Shown in pieces: positions 21,173 to 30,829 of a stretch of 64,000 bases of DNA (its first letter is position 1; every line of letters starts with the position of its first letter). This DNA is from Alistipes sp. Its GTDB lineage: Bacteria; Bacteroidota; Bacteroidia; Bacteroidales; Rikenellaceae. The position numbers and the translations under genes are program-made. The stretch spans positions 1 through 64,000 of the forward strand of contig JAIDUZ010000056.1 of the NCBI GenBank assembly GCA_029059935.1, given 5' to 3'. The notes beneath the pieces were generated by a model. The model was not told the origin of the DNA and did not search any database. It saw only the letters and a list, made by a program, of their open reading frames with translations.

Positions 21173-21194
21173 CACGAGACGTTTACATACTATG

Positions 21195-21353
21195 GATGTA
21201 CCGACGGTTCGAGGATTCGAATCCTTTCGGTTCTCCGACCGAAGTCCCTCCCAAGGGAGGGGTGCGGGGTGGGGTCCAAGACTGAATACGACGCCAAAGG
21301 CAGCGAGCCGCGACGCTCGGATTCGAAATGCGGTCCTCAGACGCCGGTACATC
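21195..21353. repeat. REP/MITE-like palindromic intergenic element
   Basis: Terminal 9-bp perfect inverted repeat GATGTACCG (21195-21203)/CGGTACATC (21345-21353); inner CCCTCCC AA GGGAGGG hairpin and a four-G-tract stretch (21255-21274). Confidence 0.5.
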
Positions 21354-21388
21354 AAAGTATATAGATAGGTTTCACAAATTCCGCAACC

Positions 21389-22711
21389 ATGAAACGATTG
21401 CTGACACTGTTCCTCGCTTCGGTCGGGTTTCTGACCTCGCAAGCCCAGTCCCTCGCCTTTCCCACGGCCGAGGGCGGCGGACGCCATGCCACGGGAGGCC
21501 GCGGCGGACGGGTCATCAAGGTCACCGACCTCTCCGACGACGGCCCCGGCACGCTACGCCAGGCCTTGCGCGAAAAAGGGCCCCGCACCGTGATTTTCGA
21601 AGTTGCCGGCACCATCGAACTGAAAAGCCCCCTCGTCATCCGCGAGGGCGACCTCACGCTTGCAGGCCAGAGCGCCCCGGGCGACGGCATCTGCATCAAG
21701 GGCTATCCTGTGCGCATCGCCGCCGACAACGTCATCGTCCGTTACCTGCGCTTCCGCATGGGCGACATCGCCGGCATCGTCGACGACGCCCTCGGCGGCC
21801 GCAAAATCCGCGACGTCATCATCGACCACTGTTCCTGTTCGTGGTCCATCGACGAGTGCGTCTCTTTCTACGAGACCGAGCGTTTCACCCTCCAGTGGTG
21901 CCTCGTGTCGCATTCGCTCTCCAAGTCCAAGCACGAAAAGGGGGCCCACGGCTTCGGCGGCATCTGGGGCGGCAGCAACGCCACGTTCCACCACAACCTG
22001 CTCGCCCACCATTCGTCGCGCAACCCGCGCTTCGGGTCCGACGGCTTCGCGCCCGTCTCGTTCCGCCACAACGTGGTCTTCAACTGGGGTTTCAAGGCGG
22101 CTTACGGCGGCGGACGCCACGGCCGCATCGACATGACCGACAATTATTACAAGCCCGGACCCGCTACGCGGCCCGAGAAACGCAGCTGCCTGATCGACGC
22201 TTCGGAGGACGGCACGTCGCGCTGCTTCCTGGCGCGCAACATTCTGGAGGGATGCGACGCCGTCACCCGCGACAACGGACTGGGGCTCTGCGAAAACCGC
22301 CGCGACTCCACGCTGAGCGACCGGCCTTTCACGGCCGGAGCCGAATACGACGAGGACGCCTTCACGGCCTATCGCCGCGTGCTCGGCCAGGCCGGCTGTT
22401 CGCACCGCCGCGACGCCTACGACCGGCGCGTGATAAAAGAGGTGCGCCAAGGCACCTTCAAACCCTACGGCGCTTCGTTCGATGGCGGCGGCAACGGCAT
22501 CATCGACTCGCAGGACGAGGTGGGCGGCTGGCCGGTCCTGCGCGGGGGCAAGGCCCCCAAGGACAGCGACGGCGACGGCATCCCCGACCGCTGGGAGCGC
22601 CGCCACGGACTCGACCCGGACGACCCGGACGACGGTGCGCTTCGTTCGCTGAGCGCCGACTACACCAATTTGGAGGTCTATCTCGAATCGATATTGCCCA
22701 AAAATCGCTAA
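21389..22711 (+). CDS. Secreted pectate lyase-like protein (PL1-like)
   Basis: AFPTAEGGGRHATGGRGGRVIKVTDLSDDGPGTLRQAL, IDHCSCSWSIDECVSFY, RNPRFGS; C-terminal DxDGDGIPDRWE motif. Confidence 0.85.
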   Translation: MKRLLTLFLASVGFLTSQAQSLAFPTAEGGGRHATGGRGGRVIKVTDLSDDGPGTLRQALREKGPRTVIFEVAGTIELKSPLVIREGDLTLAGQSAPGDGICIKGYPVRIAADNVIVRYLRFRMGDIAGIVDDALGGRKIRDVIIDHCSCSWSIDECVSFYETERFTLQWCLVSHSLSKSKHEKGAHGFGGIWGGSNATFHHNLLAHHSSRNPRFGSDGFAPVSFRHNVVFNWGFKAAYGGGRHGRIDMTDNYYKPGPATRPEKRSCLIDASEDGTSRCFLARNILEGCDAVTRDNGLGLCENRRDSTLSDRPFTAGAEYDEDAFTAYRRVLGQAGCSHRRDAYDRRVIKEVRQGTFKPYGASFDGGGNGIIDSQDEVGGWPVLRGGKAPKDSDGDGIPDRWERRHGLDPDDPDDGALRSLSADYTNLEVYLESILPKNR

Positions 22712-22739
22712 CTTTACCGACAAACAAAACGAACCCCAA

Positions 22740-24836
22740 ATGTCAAGATTCCGCACGATTCTGTTAACCCTCTGTCTGGCAGCCGGCTGCACCGCAGCCC
22801 GCCAGGAACCCATCGACCGCGAGGCGCTCGTCGCGCGCAACAGCCCCACGGTGACGAGCCTCGATTCGCTGGCGTCGCTCTCGGTGGGCAACGGCGAGTT
22901 CGCCATGACGGTCGACGCCACCGGACTGCAGACGTTCCCCGAACTCTACAGCAAGGGCGTGCCCCTCGGCACGCAGAGCCAGTGGGGCTGGCACAGCTTC
23001 GCCAACCCTGAAAAATATACGCACGACGAGACGCTGCGCGACTACGACTTCGGCCGCGGCCGCACCGAACCCTACGCCGTGCAGTTCAACGAGGCGGGAC
23101 GCCCGAAGAGCGCCGCCGACTGGTACCGCGTCAACCCCCACCGCCTGCACCTGGGCATCATCGGCTTCGACAGCCTCGCACCCGACGAGGTGAGCGGCAT
23201 CCGCCAGCGGCTCGACTTGTGGCAAGGCCGCATCGACTCGCACTTCGCCGTTGGCGGCAGGGAGGTCGACGTCGTCACGGTCTGCCATCCCGAAAAGGAT
23301 ATGATCGCCGCCGACATCCGCACCGCGGCCATGCTGCCCGTCATCGTCCGCTTCCCCTATCCCACGGGCGGCCACTGCGACGACGCATGCGACTGGTCGC
23401 GCGACGAAGCGCACAGCTCGGAGCTCGTGGAGCAAACCGCGGGGCATGCGCTGATTCGCCGCACGCTCGACGCCACCGCCTATTACGTGGTCCTCGACTT
23501 CGAGGGTGCCGAGCTGGCGCAGACGGGGCGCAACCGCTTCGTGCTCACCCCCACGGCCGAACACTACACCCTGCGCGCCGGCTTCTATGGCAGCGCTCCC
23601 ACCGAAGCGCAGCCCGACACCGATGCCACCCTCGCCGCCGCGGCCGATTACTGGCGCAGCTACTGGACCGAGGGCGGCGCCGTCGACTTCAGCCGCTGCA
23701 CCGACTCCCGGGCCGCCGAACTCGAACGCCGCATCGTCTTGTCGCAGTATCTGTTGGGCATCCAGTGCGCCGGCAGCTGCCCCCCGCAGGAGACGGGCCT
23801 CACCTACAATTCGTGGTTCGGCAAGTTCCACCTCGAAATGATCTGGTGGCACCAGGCGCAGTTCGCGCTGTGGGGCCGTGAGAAGCTGCTGGCCCGCACG
23901 CTCGACTGGTACCCCTCCGTGGAGCCCGTCGCACGCGAAATCGCCCGCCGGCAGGGCTTCGAGGGCATCCGCTGGATGAAGATGACCGATCCGTCGGGCA
24001 TCGAGGCCCCCTCCAAGGTGGGTTCGTTCCTCATCTGGCAGCAGCCCCACTACATCTACCTCGCCGAACTGGTCTACCGCGCGGACCCCTCGGAGGAGAC
24101 GCTGAAAAAATATTACGACCTGGTGCAGAAGACGGCCGAATTCATGGTCTCGTTCGCCGAATACGACGGACTGGGCAACCGCTACATCCTGCGCGGCGCC
24201 ATCCCGGCGCAGGAGACCCTGCGTGCCGCCGAGACGGTCAATCCGCCTTTCGAACTCTCCTACTGGCACTTCGCCCTCTCCACGGCCCAGAAATGGCGCG
24301 AGCGCATGGGACTGGGGCGCAACCTGCAATGGGACGAGCTGATCGACAAGCTCTCGCCTCTGGCGGCCAAGGAGGGGCTCTACCTCGCGGCCGAAACGGC
24401 GGAGGACACCTACCGGGACATCCGCTTCACCTCCGACCACATGGCCGTGCTGGGCGCCCTGGGCATCCTGCCCCAGTGTCCGCTCGTGCGCACGGACCTC
24501 ATGCACAACACCTTCGACTGGATCTACGACAACTGGAACTGGGGCCGCACCTGGGGCTGGGACTACCCCATGACGGCCATGAACGCCGTGCGCCTCGGCG
24601 AGCCCGAAAAGGCGCTCAACGCCCTGCTCATGGACAAGCGCACCAACACCTACCTCGTCAACGGCCACAACTACCAGGATGCGCGCCTGCGCTGCTACCT
24701 GCCCGGCAACGGCGGTCTGCTGACGGCCGTGGCGCTGATGTGCGCCGGCTGGGACGGCTGCGATGTCGAAAACCCCGGATTCCCCAAGGACGGCACGTGG
24801 GACGTGCGCTGGGAGGGTCTGAAACCGATGCCCTGA
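22740..24836 (+). CDS. Secreted lipoprotein, predicted (alpha/alpha)6-type glycosidase-like protein; family unassigned
   Basis: Lipobox LAAGCTAA; SVGNGEFAMTVDATGLQTFPELY; NSWFGKFHLEMIWWHQAQFALWGR; position in the pectin locus. Confidence 0.6.
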   Translation: MSRFRTILLTLCLAAGCTAARQEPIDREALVARNSPTVTSLDSLASLSVGNGEFAMTVDATGLQTFPELYSKGVPLGTQSQWGWHSFANPEKYTHDETLRDYDFGRGRTEPYAVQFNEAGRPKSAADWYRVNPHRLHLGIIGFDSLAPDEVSGIRQRLDLWQGRIDSHFAVGGREVDVVTVCHPEKDMIAADIRTAAMLPVIVRFPYPTGGHCDDACDWSRDEAHSSELVEQTAGHALIRRTLDATAYYVVLDFEGAELAQTGRNRFVLTPTAEHYTLRAGFYGSAPTEAQPDTDATLAAAADYWRSYWTEGGAVDFSRCTDSRAAELERRIVLSQYLLGIQCAGSCPPQETGLTYNSWFGKFHLEMIWWHQAQFALWGREKLLARTLDWYPSVEPVAREIARRQGFEGIRWMKMTDPSGIEAPSKVGSFLIWQQPHYIYLAELVYRADPSEETLKKYYDLVQKTAEFMVSFAEYDGLGNRYILRGAIPAQETLRAAETVNPPFELSYWHFALSTAQKWRERMGLGRNLQWDELIDKLSPLAAKEGLYLAAETAEDTYRDIRFTSDHMAVLGALGILPQCPLVRTDLMHNTFDWIYDNWNWGRTWGWDYPMTAMNAVRLGEPEKALNALLMDKRTNTYLVNGHNYQDARLRCYLPGNGGLLTAVALMCAGWDGCDVENPGFPKDGTWDVRWEGLKPMP

Positions 24837-24849
24837 TACCGAACCTACG

Positions 24850-27800
24850 ATGCGACGGACCATCCTCCTCATCGCGGCCCTGCTCACGAGCGCGGTGCCG
24901 GCCGCGGCGCAGAGCGTGAAGCCTGCGGCGGTCAACGAAGACTATAGCTGGAACACCGCAGCGGCCACCCCGCGGCCGCTGCACTACCGACCCGCAGGCA
25001 GCGGCGCCGAGACCACCGACGGCACGGCGCGCTTCAACCGGGCGCTCTACGGCGCCCACTCGGGTTTCCGCCTGGAGTGCAGCGACATGCCCGAATTCGG
25101 GCTCTACCTTCCCCGCATGGGCGGCAACCTGCGCTTCGACATCCCCTGCGAACATTGCACCGCCCGCTACGAGGCCGGGCGCATGCTCTACCGGCTCGAC
25201 GACCGGGTCGAGATCGAGGCGCAGGTGCTCCGGTCGGAGGATGCGGCGCTGTGGCGGCTCACCAACACGGGCGATGAGGCCATCCGCGCCGGACTGCGGT
25301 TCGGCGGCGTGGCCGACGTGAAGTTCTACCGCGAGGGCGACCTCGGCGTCGACAAGCCCGACTGCTTCGACTTCAAGCCCGAATACTGTGCGGGCAACCT
25401 CTACACCGTCGACGGCCGCACCGCCACGGTGGAGTACGGCCGCAAGGAGCGCGCCGTGCTGCGGCTCACGCTGCCGACCGACCAGATCGTCATCACGGAG
25501 CATCCGGCCTTGCAGGCTTCGCTGACCCTCGCTCCGGGCGAAACACGCTACATGGCCGTTTACCCCGCAACATCGCAGGGCAGCTTCGCTCCCGACGCCC
25601 TCCCCGCACGCTTCGCCGAGGCGGAGGCCGCACGGGCCGATTTGGCCGGCGCCCTGACAATCCGCACGCCCGACCCCTGCATCACGCCCATCGGCGAAGC
25701 GCTGGCTCTGGCGGCCGACGGACTGTGGAGCGGCGAGGTATGGCTCCACGGCGCCGTGGGCTGGCGGGCACCCTACAGCGGCTGGCGCGGCGCCTACGTG
25801 GGCGACGCCCTGGGCTGGCACGAGCGGGCCCGCAGGCATTTCGACACCTACGCGGCCAACCAGGCTGTCGGCATCCCGCCCGTCTACGCCCATCCGCGCC
25901 AGGATTCGACACTCAACCTCGCCCGGGCCGAAAAACGGTGGGGCACACCGATGTACAGCGACGGCTACATCGCCCGCCGCCCCGGCAAAAAGGAGGAGAT
26001 GTCGCACTACGACATGAACCTCTGCTACATCGACGAGCTGCTGCGCCACCTGGCATGGACCGGCGACCGGGAGTACGCCCGGCGGATTTTTCCTGTCATC
26101 GACCGCCACCTGAAGTGGGAGAAGCGCAACTTCGACCCCGACGGCGACCACCTCTACGACGCCTATTGCTGCATCTGGGCCAGCGACGCGCTCTACTACA
26201 CGGGCGGCGCCGTCACCCACTCCACCGCCTATAACTACTATGCCAACCGCCAGGCGGCCCGCATCGCCGAAGCCATCGGCATCGACCCCGCGCCCTACCG
26301 CCGGGAGGCCGACGCCATCCTCGCGGCCCTGCGGCGCGAACTGTGGCTGTCCGACAAGGGACACTGGGCCGAATACCGCGACAAAATGGGCCACCGCCGC
26401 CTGCACGAGAACGCCGCCGTGTGGACCGTCTACCACGCCATCGACTCCGAGACGGCCGACCCGTTCGAAGCATGGGCGGCGACCGAATACGTCGAGCGGC
26501 ATATTCCGCACATCCCCGTCGTATCGCCCGACCTCGAAGAGGGCTACGCCGTCGTCTCCACCACCGACTGGAAGCCTTACTCGTGGAGCATCAACAACGT
26601 GGCCGTGGCCGAAGTGATGCACACGGCTTTGGCCTATTGGCAGGCCGACCGTCCCGAAGAGGCGTTCCGGCTGATGAAAAGCGTGGCGCTGGACAACATG
26701 TATCTCGGCGCTTCACCGCTCAACTTCGGGCAGATCAGCCACTACGACGCCGCACGGGGCGAATGCTACCGCGACTTCGGCGACCCGGTGGGCGTGTGGT
26801 CGAGGGCGCTGGTCGAAGGACTCTACGGCATCCGGCCCGACCTCTTCGGCGGCCGCGTGAAGCTGCGACCGGGCTTCCCGGCTGCGTGGGACGAAGCCTC
26901 CGTCGACATGGCCGACCTGAGCTATTCGATGCTCCGCGACGCACGCGGCGTGCGTTACTCGGTGGAGAACCGGTTCCCGGCCGGCACACGCATCGAGCTG
27001 ACGGTTCCGGTCTCTGTCGACGGTGTGAAATCGGTGAAAGTCAACGGCCGCCGCACCGCCTGGCAGCTCGTCGAAAATTCTGTCGGCATGCCCCGCATCC
27101 GCATCGACGCGGGCGACGCTCCCCGGCTTGAAATCGAAATCGCGTGGCTGCCGGCCCGCAAACACCGGGTGGAAACAGGCATCCGCGAAACCCGTACGGT
27201 AGGGCCCGTCGACTTCGTACGCATGGAGCAGGCCAACGTCGCCTGGTGGCAGCCTTCCTGCCGCCCGGAGACTCCGCAGCCGGCGCCCGACAACGGCTTC
27301 GACGACATCCGCCGCGAGGCCTGCCGCACGGTCGACGTGCCGTTCAACGCTTCGGTGACCGACATTTTCCGCAACCGCTACCTCTCGCCGCGACCCGACT
27401 GCACGACCTTGCAGATACCCGTGCAGGGCATCGGCGAGTGGTGCCACCCCAAGCAGACGGCCGAAATCGACGACAGCGGCCTGCGGGCCCTGGCAGGCGA
27501 CGCGGGCGTCATCGAAACTTCGCTCGGCATCCCGTTCCGCACCCCGGCCGAGGGTCCCAACATCCTCTACACCTCGTTGTGGGACAACTATCCCGATACT
27601 GCGACCGTTTCCCTCGAAGGACGCGCCGCGCACGCCTACCTTCTGCTGGCCGGCTCCACCAACCACATGCAGTACGACATCGCCAACGGCGTTGTCACGG
27701 TGGTCTACGCCGACGGTACGGAAGAACGGTTCGAACTTGTCAACCCCACGACCTGGGCCCCCATCGAGCAGGATTTCTACTTCGACCAAGGAGCTTTCGC

Positions 27801-28038
27801 GCTGCCCGAAGGGGTGCTGCCGCCCTACCGGCTCCACCTCGGGTCGGGACGCGTCAGCCGCCGTCTGGGCGACGAGCTGGGCATCGAGGGGGTCTACGGA
27901 CGCCTTATCGACGGGGGCGCCGCAACGTTGGTCGACCTGCGGCTCGACCCCGAGAAAGAGTTGCGCGAACTGCGTCTCGAAACCCTGTCCAACGACGTGG
28001 TCATCGGTCTGATGGCCGTGACCCTGCAAAACGAATAA
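24850..28038 (+). CDS. Large secreted protein with six-hairpin glycosidase-like region; possibly DUF4450 family
   Basis: Signal peptide; GWRAPYSGWRGAYVGDALGWHERARRHFDTYA; family recalled from memory only; genomic context. Confidence 0.5.
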   Translation: MRRTILLIAALLTSAVPAAAQSVKPAAVNEDYSWNTAAATPRPLHYRPAGSGAETTDGTARFNRALYGAHSGFRLECSDMPEFGLYLPRMGGNLRFDIPCEHCTARYEAGRMLYRLDDRVEIEAQVLRSEDAALWRLTNTGDEAIRAGLRFGGVADVKFYREGDLGVDKPDCFDFKPEYCAGNLYTVDGRTATVEYGRKERAVLRLTLPTDQIVITEHPALQASLTLAPGETRYMAVYPATSQGSFAPDALPARFAEAEAARADLAGALTIRTPDPCITPIGEALALAADGLWSGEVWLHGAVGWRAPYSGWRGAYVGDALGWHERARRHFDTYAANQAVGIPPVYAHPRQDSTLNLARAEKRWGTPMYSDGYIARRPGKKEEMSHYDMNLCYIDELLRHLAWTGDREYARRIFPVIDRHLKWEKRNFDPDGDHLYDAYCCIWASDALYYTGGAVTHSTAYNYYANRQAARIAEAIGIDPAPYRREADAILAALRRELWLSDKGHWAEYRDKMGHRRLHENAAVWTVYHAIDSETADPFEAWAATEYVERHIPHIPVVSPDLEEGYAVVSTTDWKPYSWSINNVAVAEVMHTALAYWQADRPEEAFRLMKSVALDNMYLGASPLNFGQISHYDAARGECYRDFGDPVGVWSRALVEGLYGIRPDLFGGRVKLRPGFPAAWDEASVDMADLSYSMLRDARGVRYSVENRFPAGTRIELTVPVSVDGVKSVKVNGRRTAWQLVENSVGMPRIRIDAGDAPRLEIEIAWLPARKHRVETGIRETRTVGPVDFVRMEQANVAWWQPSCRPETPQPAPDNGFDDIRREACRTVDVPFNASVTDIFRNRYLSPRPDCTTLQIPVQGIGEWCHPKQTAEIDDSGLRALAGDAGVIETSLGIPFRTPAEGPNILYTSLWDNYPDTATVSLEGRAAHAYLLLAGSTNHMQYDIANGVVTVVYADGTEERFELVNPTTWAPIEQDFYFDQGAFALPEGVLPPYRLHLGSGRVSRRLGDELGIEGVYGRLIDGGAATLVDLRLDPEKELRELRLETLSNDVVIGLMAVTLQNE

Positions 28039-28040
28039 CC

Positions 28041-30812
28041 ATGCGCAAACTCCTCTGCATACTCTGTCTCGCCGCCCTCCTGCCGGCCGCCGCACCTCCC
28101 GCAGCCCCCGCAGCCCCGGCCCGGCCCGAGCACAAGCCCTACGTACGCTGGTGGTGGCTCGGCAGCGCCGTCGACCCCGAGGGGCTCGACCGCAACCTCT
28201 CCGAGTTTGCCCGCAAGGGCATCGGCGGCATGGAGATCACGCCCATCTACGGCGTGCGCGGCAACGAGGCCAACGACCTTACGTACCTCTCGCCCGCATG
28301 GATGGAGGCCTACAAGCACACCGTGACCCGGGCCGCCAAGCTGGGGTTGCAGGTCGACATGAACAACGGCACGGGCTGGCCTTTCGGCGGACCGTGGGTA
28401 ACGACCGACCGCAGCGCACAGAAATACATCCTCGAAACGCGGGTTCTCCCCGCCGGCGGGCGTCTCGCCGAACCCCTGCTGCCTGCCGAGGAGAAACAGC
28501 GCCCCGTGGCGCAGCTGCAAGCCCTGCAAGCCGTCTGCGGAGACCGGCGCATCGACCTGATACCCCGCGTCGCGGCCGACGGCACGCTCGACTGGCGAGC
28601 CCCGGAGGGCGAATGGAGGCTCTACGCCTTGTGGGCGGGCCGTACGTTCCAGAAAGTCAAGCGCGCAGCGCCCGGCGGCGAGGGACTGGTGCTCAACCAC
28701 TACAACCGCGCGGCCGTCGAGCACTACCTGGCCCGCTTCGACGAAGCCTTCGAAGACGCGGGAGCACCATGGCCCGACACCTTCTTCAACGATTCGTTCG
28801 AGGTCTACGGCGCCAGCTGGGACACCACTCTTTTGGAGGAGTTCGAGCGCGACCACGGCTACCGTTTGCAGGACCGCCTGCCCGAATTCGCCGCAGCAGG
28901 GGCCGACGACCTCTCCCGGCGCGTGGTCCACGACTACCGGCAGACGCTCGCCGGCATGCTCCTGCGCAACTTCACCCAGGTGTGGACCGTCTGGGCCCAT
29001 GCCCGCGGCGTGCGCATCCGCAATCAGGCCCACGGGTCGCCGGGCAACATCTTCGACTTCTACGCCGCGGTCGACATCCCCGAATGCGAGTCGTTCGGCC
29101 GCACGGCGTTCGACATCCCCGGCCTGCGGCCCGACCCCGACGCCAAGGCGAGCGATGCCGACCCGGCCGTCCTGAAGTTCGCTTCGTCGGCCGCCCACGT
29201 CACCGGCAAGCGGCTCACTTCGTGCGAGACTCTCACGTGGCTGACCGAGCACTTCCGCACTTCGCTGGCGCGATGCAAACCCGAGATCGACCAGATACTC
29301 GCTTCGGGCGTCAACCATGTCTACTTCCACGGCGCCCCCTACTCGCCGAAGGACGAACCGTTCCCCGGCTGGCTCTTCTACGCCTCGGTCAACCTCTCGC
29401 CCACGGCCACGCTGTGGCGCGATGCCGAGGGGATGTTCGGCTACGTGGCCCGCTGCCAGGAGTTCTTGCAGGCCGGCACGCCCGACAACGACCTGCTGCT
29501 CTACATCCCGATGGACGACATCGGCGACGCCCAGCGCGGCAAGAACCTGCTTCTGTTCGACATCCACAAAATGGAGCGGACCATGCCCGGACTCAAACAC
29601 ACGATGAACGCCATCGTGCGCGGCGGCTACGACGCCGACTACATCTCTGACCTCCACCTGCAAGAAGTGCGTGCCGAGAGCGGCGCGCTCGTCGCCGAAT
29701 CGGGCGCCCGCTACCGAGCGCTGATCCTGCCCGACTGCCGGCTGATTCCGCACGAAACGCTCGACAAGGCGCTGGAGCTGGCCCGCCGCGGCGCCACCGT
29801 GGTCTTCCTGGGCCGCTATCCCGAAGACGTGGCAGGTCTCGCCCGCCTCGACAGCCGCCGCAAGGCTCTCGGCAAACTCCTCCGGCAGCTTCCTGCCGCC
29901 GACTTCGGCACGCTTGCCGAGCATCGCTTCGGCCGGGGCCGCATCCTCACGGGCAGCGACCTGCCGCAGCTGCTGGCGGCGACCGGCGCCGCATACGAAG
30001 CGCTCAAAGCGGAGGGTTGTCAGCTCGTCCGACTGAACGACGGCGCAGGCAAACGTTATTTCCTTTGGCTGACCCGGGGTCCGCGTCTCGACGGCTGGTA
30101 CGAACTCGGCACCGCAGCCGCCGAAGTCGTGCTCACCGACCCGCTGACGGGCCGGCGCGGCACGGCGGCTTCGCGTCCAGCCGGCCGCGGCACCACGGAG
30201 GTCCGGCTACAACTCGAACCCGGGCAGTCGCTGCTGCTCGAAACCCATGCCGCTCCGCGCGCCGACACCCCCGACTGGCTCTACGCCGGTGCGGAGGGCG
30301 CCGCCATCGAGGGCTGCGGCTGGACGCTCTCGTTTCCCGACTCGGAGCCGGCCGTCGCCGCGACTTTCCGTCTCTCCCGGCCCGGCATTTGGAACGACCT
30401 TGCTCCCGAATTGTCCGAGCTTTGCGGCACAGGCCGCTACACGGCCGTTTTCAATGTACCCGATCCCGCCGCGGCCGACAGCTGGGTCCTCGACCTGGGC
30501 ACCGTCTGCGAATCGGCCCGCGTACGCGTCAACGGCCGCGAGGCGGGCATCGCCTGGTCGGTGCCGTTCCGGCTCGATGTCGGGAAATGGCTGCAAGCCG
30601 GCGCCAACCGCATCGAAATCGACGTCACCAACCTGCCCGCCAACCTCATCGCCGCCTACGACCGTCGCGGCGCGGAGTGGCGCAAGTTCAAGGACGCCAA
30701 CATCGTGAGCGCACAGAACGGCCCGCTCGACACCTCGGCCTGGTCTTCGGAGCCCTCGGGACTCGCAGGGCCGGTACGGCTCATCCCCGTAACAACGCAA
30801 ACCATCCGATAA
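28041..30812 (+). CDS. GH106-like alpha-L-rhamnosidase
   Basis: Signal peptide; KPYVRWWWLGSAVDPEGLDRNLSEFARKGIGGMEITPIYG, GLQVDMNNGTGWPFGGPWV; C-terminal jelly-roll. Confidence 0.85.
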   Translation: MRKLLCILCLAALLPAAAPPAAPAAPARPEHKPYVRWWWLGSAVDPEGLDRNLSEFARKGIGGMEITPIYGVRGNEANDLTYLSPAWMEAYKHTVTRAAKLGLQVDMNNGTGWPFGGPWVTTDRSAQKYILETRVLPAGGRLAEPLLPAEEKQRPVAQLQALQAVCGDRRIDLIPRVAADGTLDWRAPEGEWRLYALWAGRTFQKVKRAAPGGEGLVLNHYNRAAVEHYLARFDEAFEDAGAPWPDTFFNDSFEVYGASWDTTLLEEFERDHGYRLQDRLPEFAAAGADDLSRRVVHDYRQTLAGMLLRNFTQVWTVWAHARGVRIRNQAHGSPGNIFDFYAAVDIPECESFGRTAFDIPGLRPDPDAKASDADPAVLKFASSAAHVTGKRLTSCETLTWLTEHFRTSLARCKPEIDQILASGVNHVYFHGAPYSPKDEPFPGWLFYASVNLSPTATLWRDAEGMFGYVARCQEFLQAGTPDNDLLLYIPMDDIGDAQRGKNLLLFDIHKMERTMPGLKHTMNAIVRGGYDADYISDLHLQEVRAESGALVAESGARYRALILPDCRLIPHETLDKALELARRGATVVFLGRYPEDVAGLARLDSRRKALGKLLRQLPAADFGTLAEHRFGRGRILTGSDLPQLLAATGAAYEALKAEGCQLVRLNDGAGKRYFLWLTRGPRLDGWYELGTAAAEVVLTDPLTGRRGTAASRPAGRGTTEVRLQLEPGQSLLLETHAAPRADTPDWLYAGAEGAAIEGCGWTLSFPDSEPAVAATFRLSRPGIWNDLAPELSELCGTGRYTAVFNVPDPAAADSWVLDLGTVCESARVRVNGREAGIAWSVPFRLDVGKWLQAGANRIEIDVTNLPANLIAAYDRRGAEWRKFKDANIVSAQNGPLDTSAWSSEPSGLAGPVRLIPVTTQTIR

Positions 30813-30829
30813 GAAAAACATCCGATAAC

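Noticed and set aside
21200-21240. tRNA-like string GGTTCGAGGATTCGAATCC
   Set aside because: It is a simple palindrome (GGATTCGAATCC); no acceptor, D or anticodon arms could be paired and the 53-61 T-stem pair does not fit.
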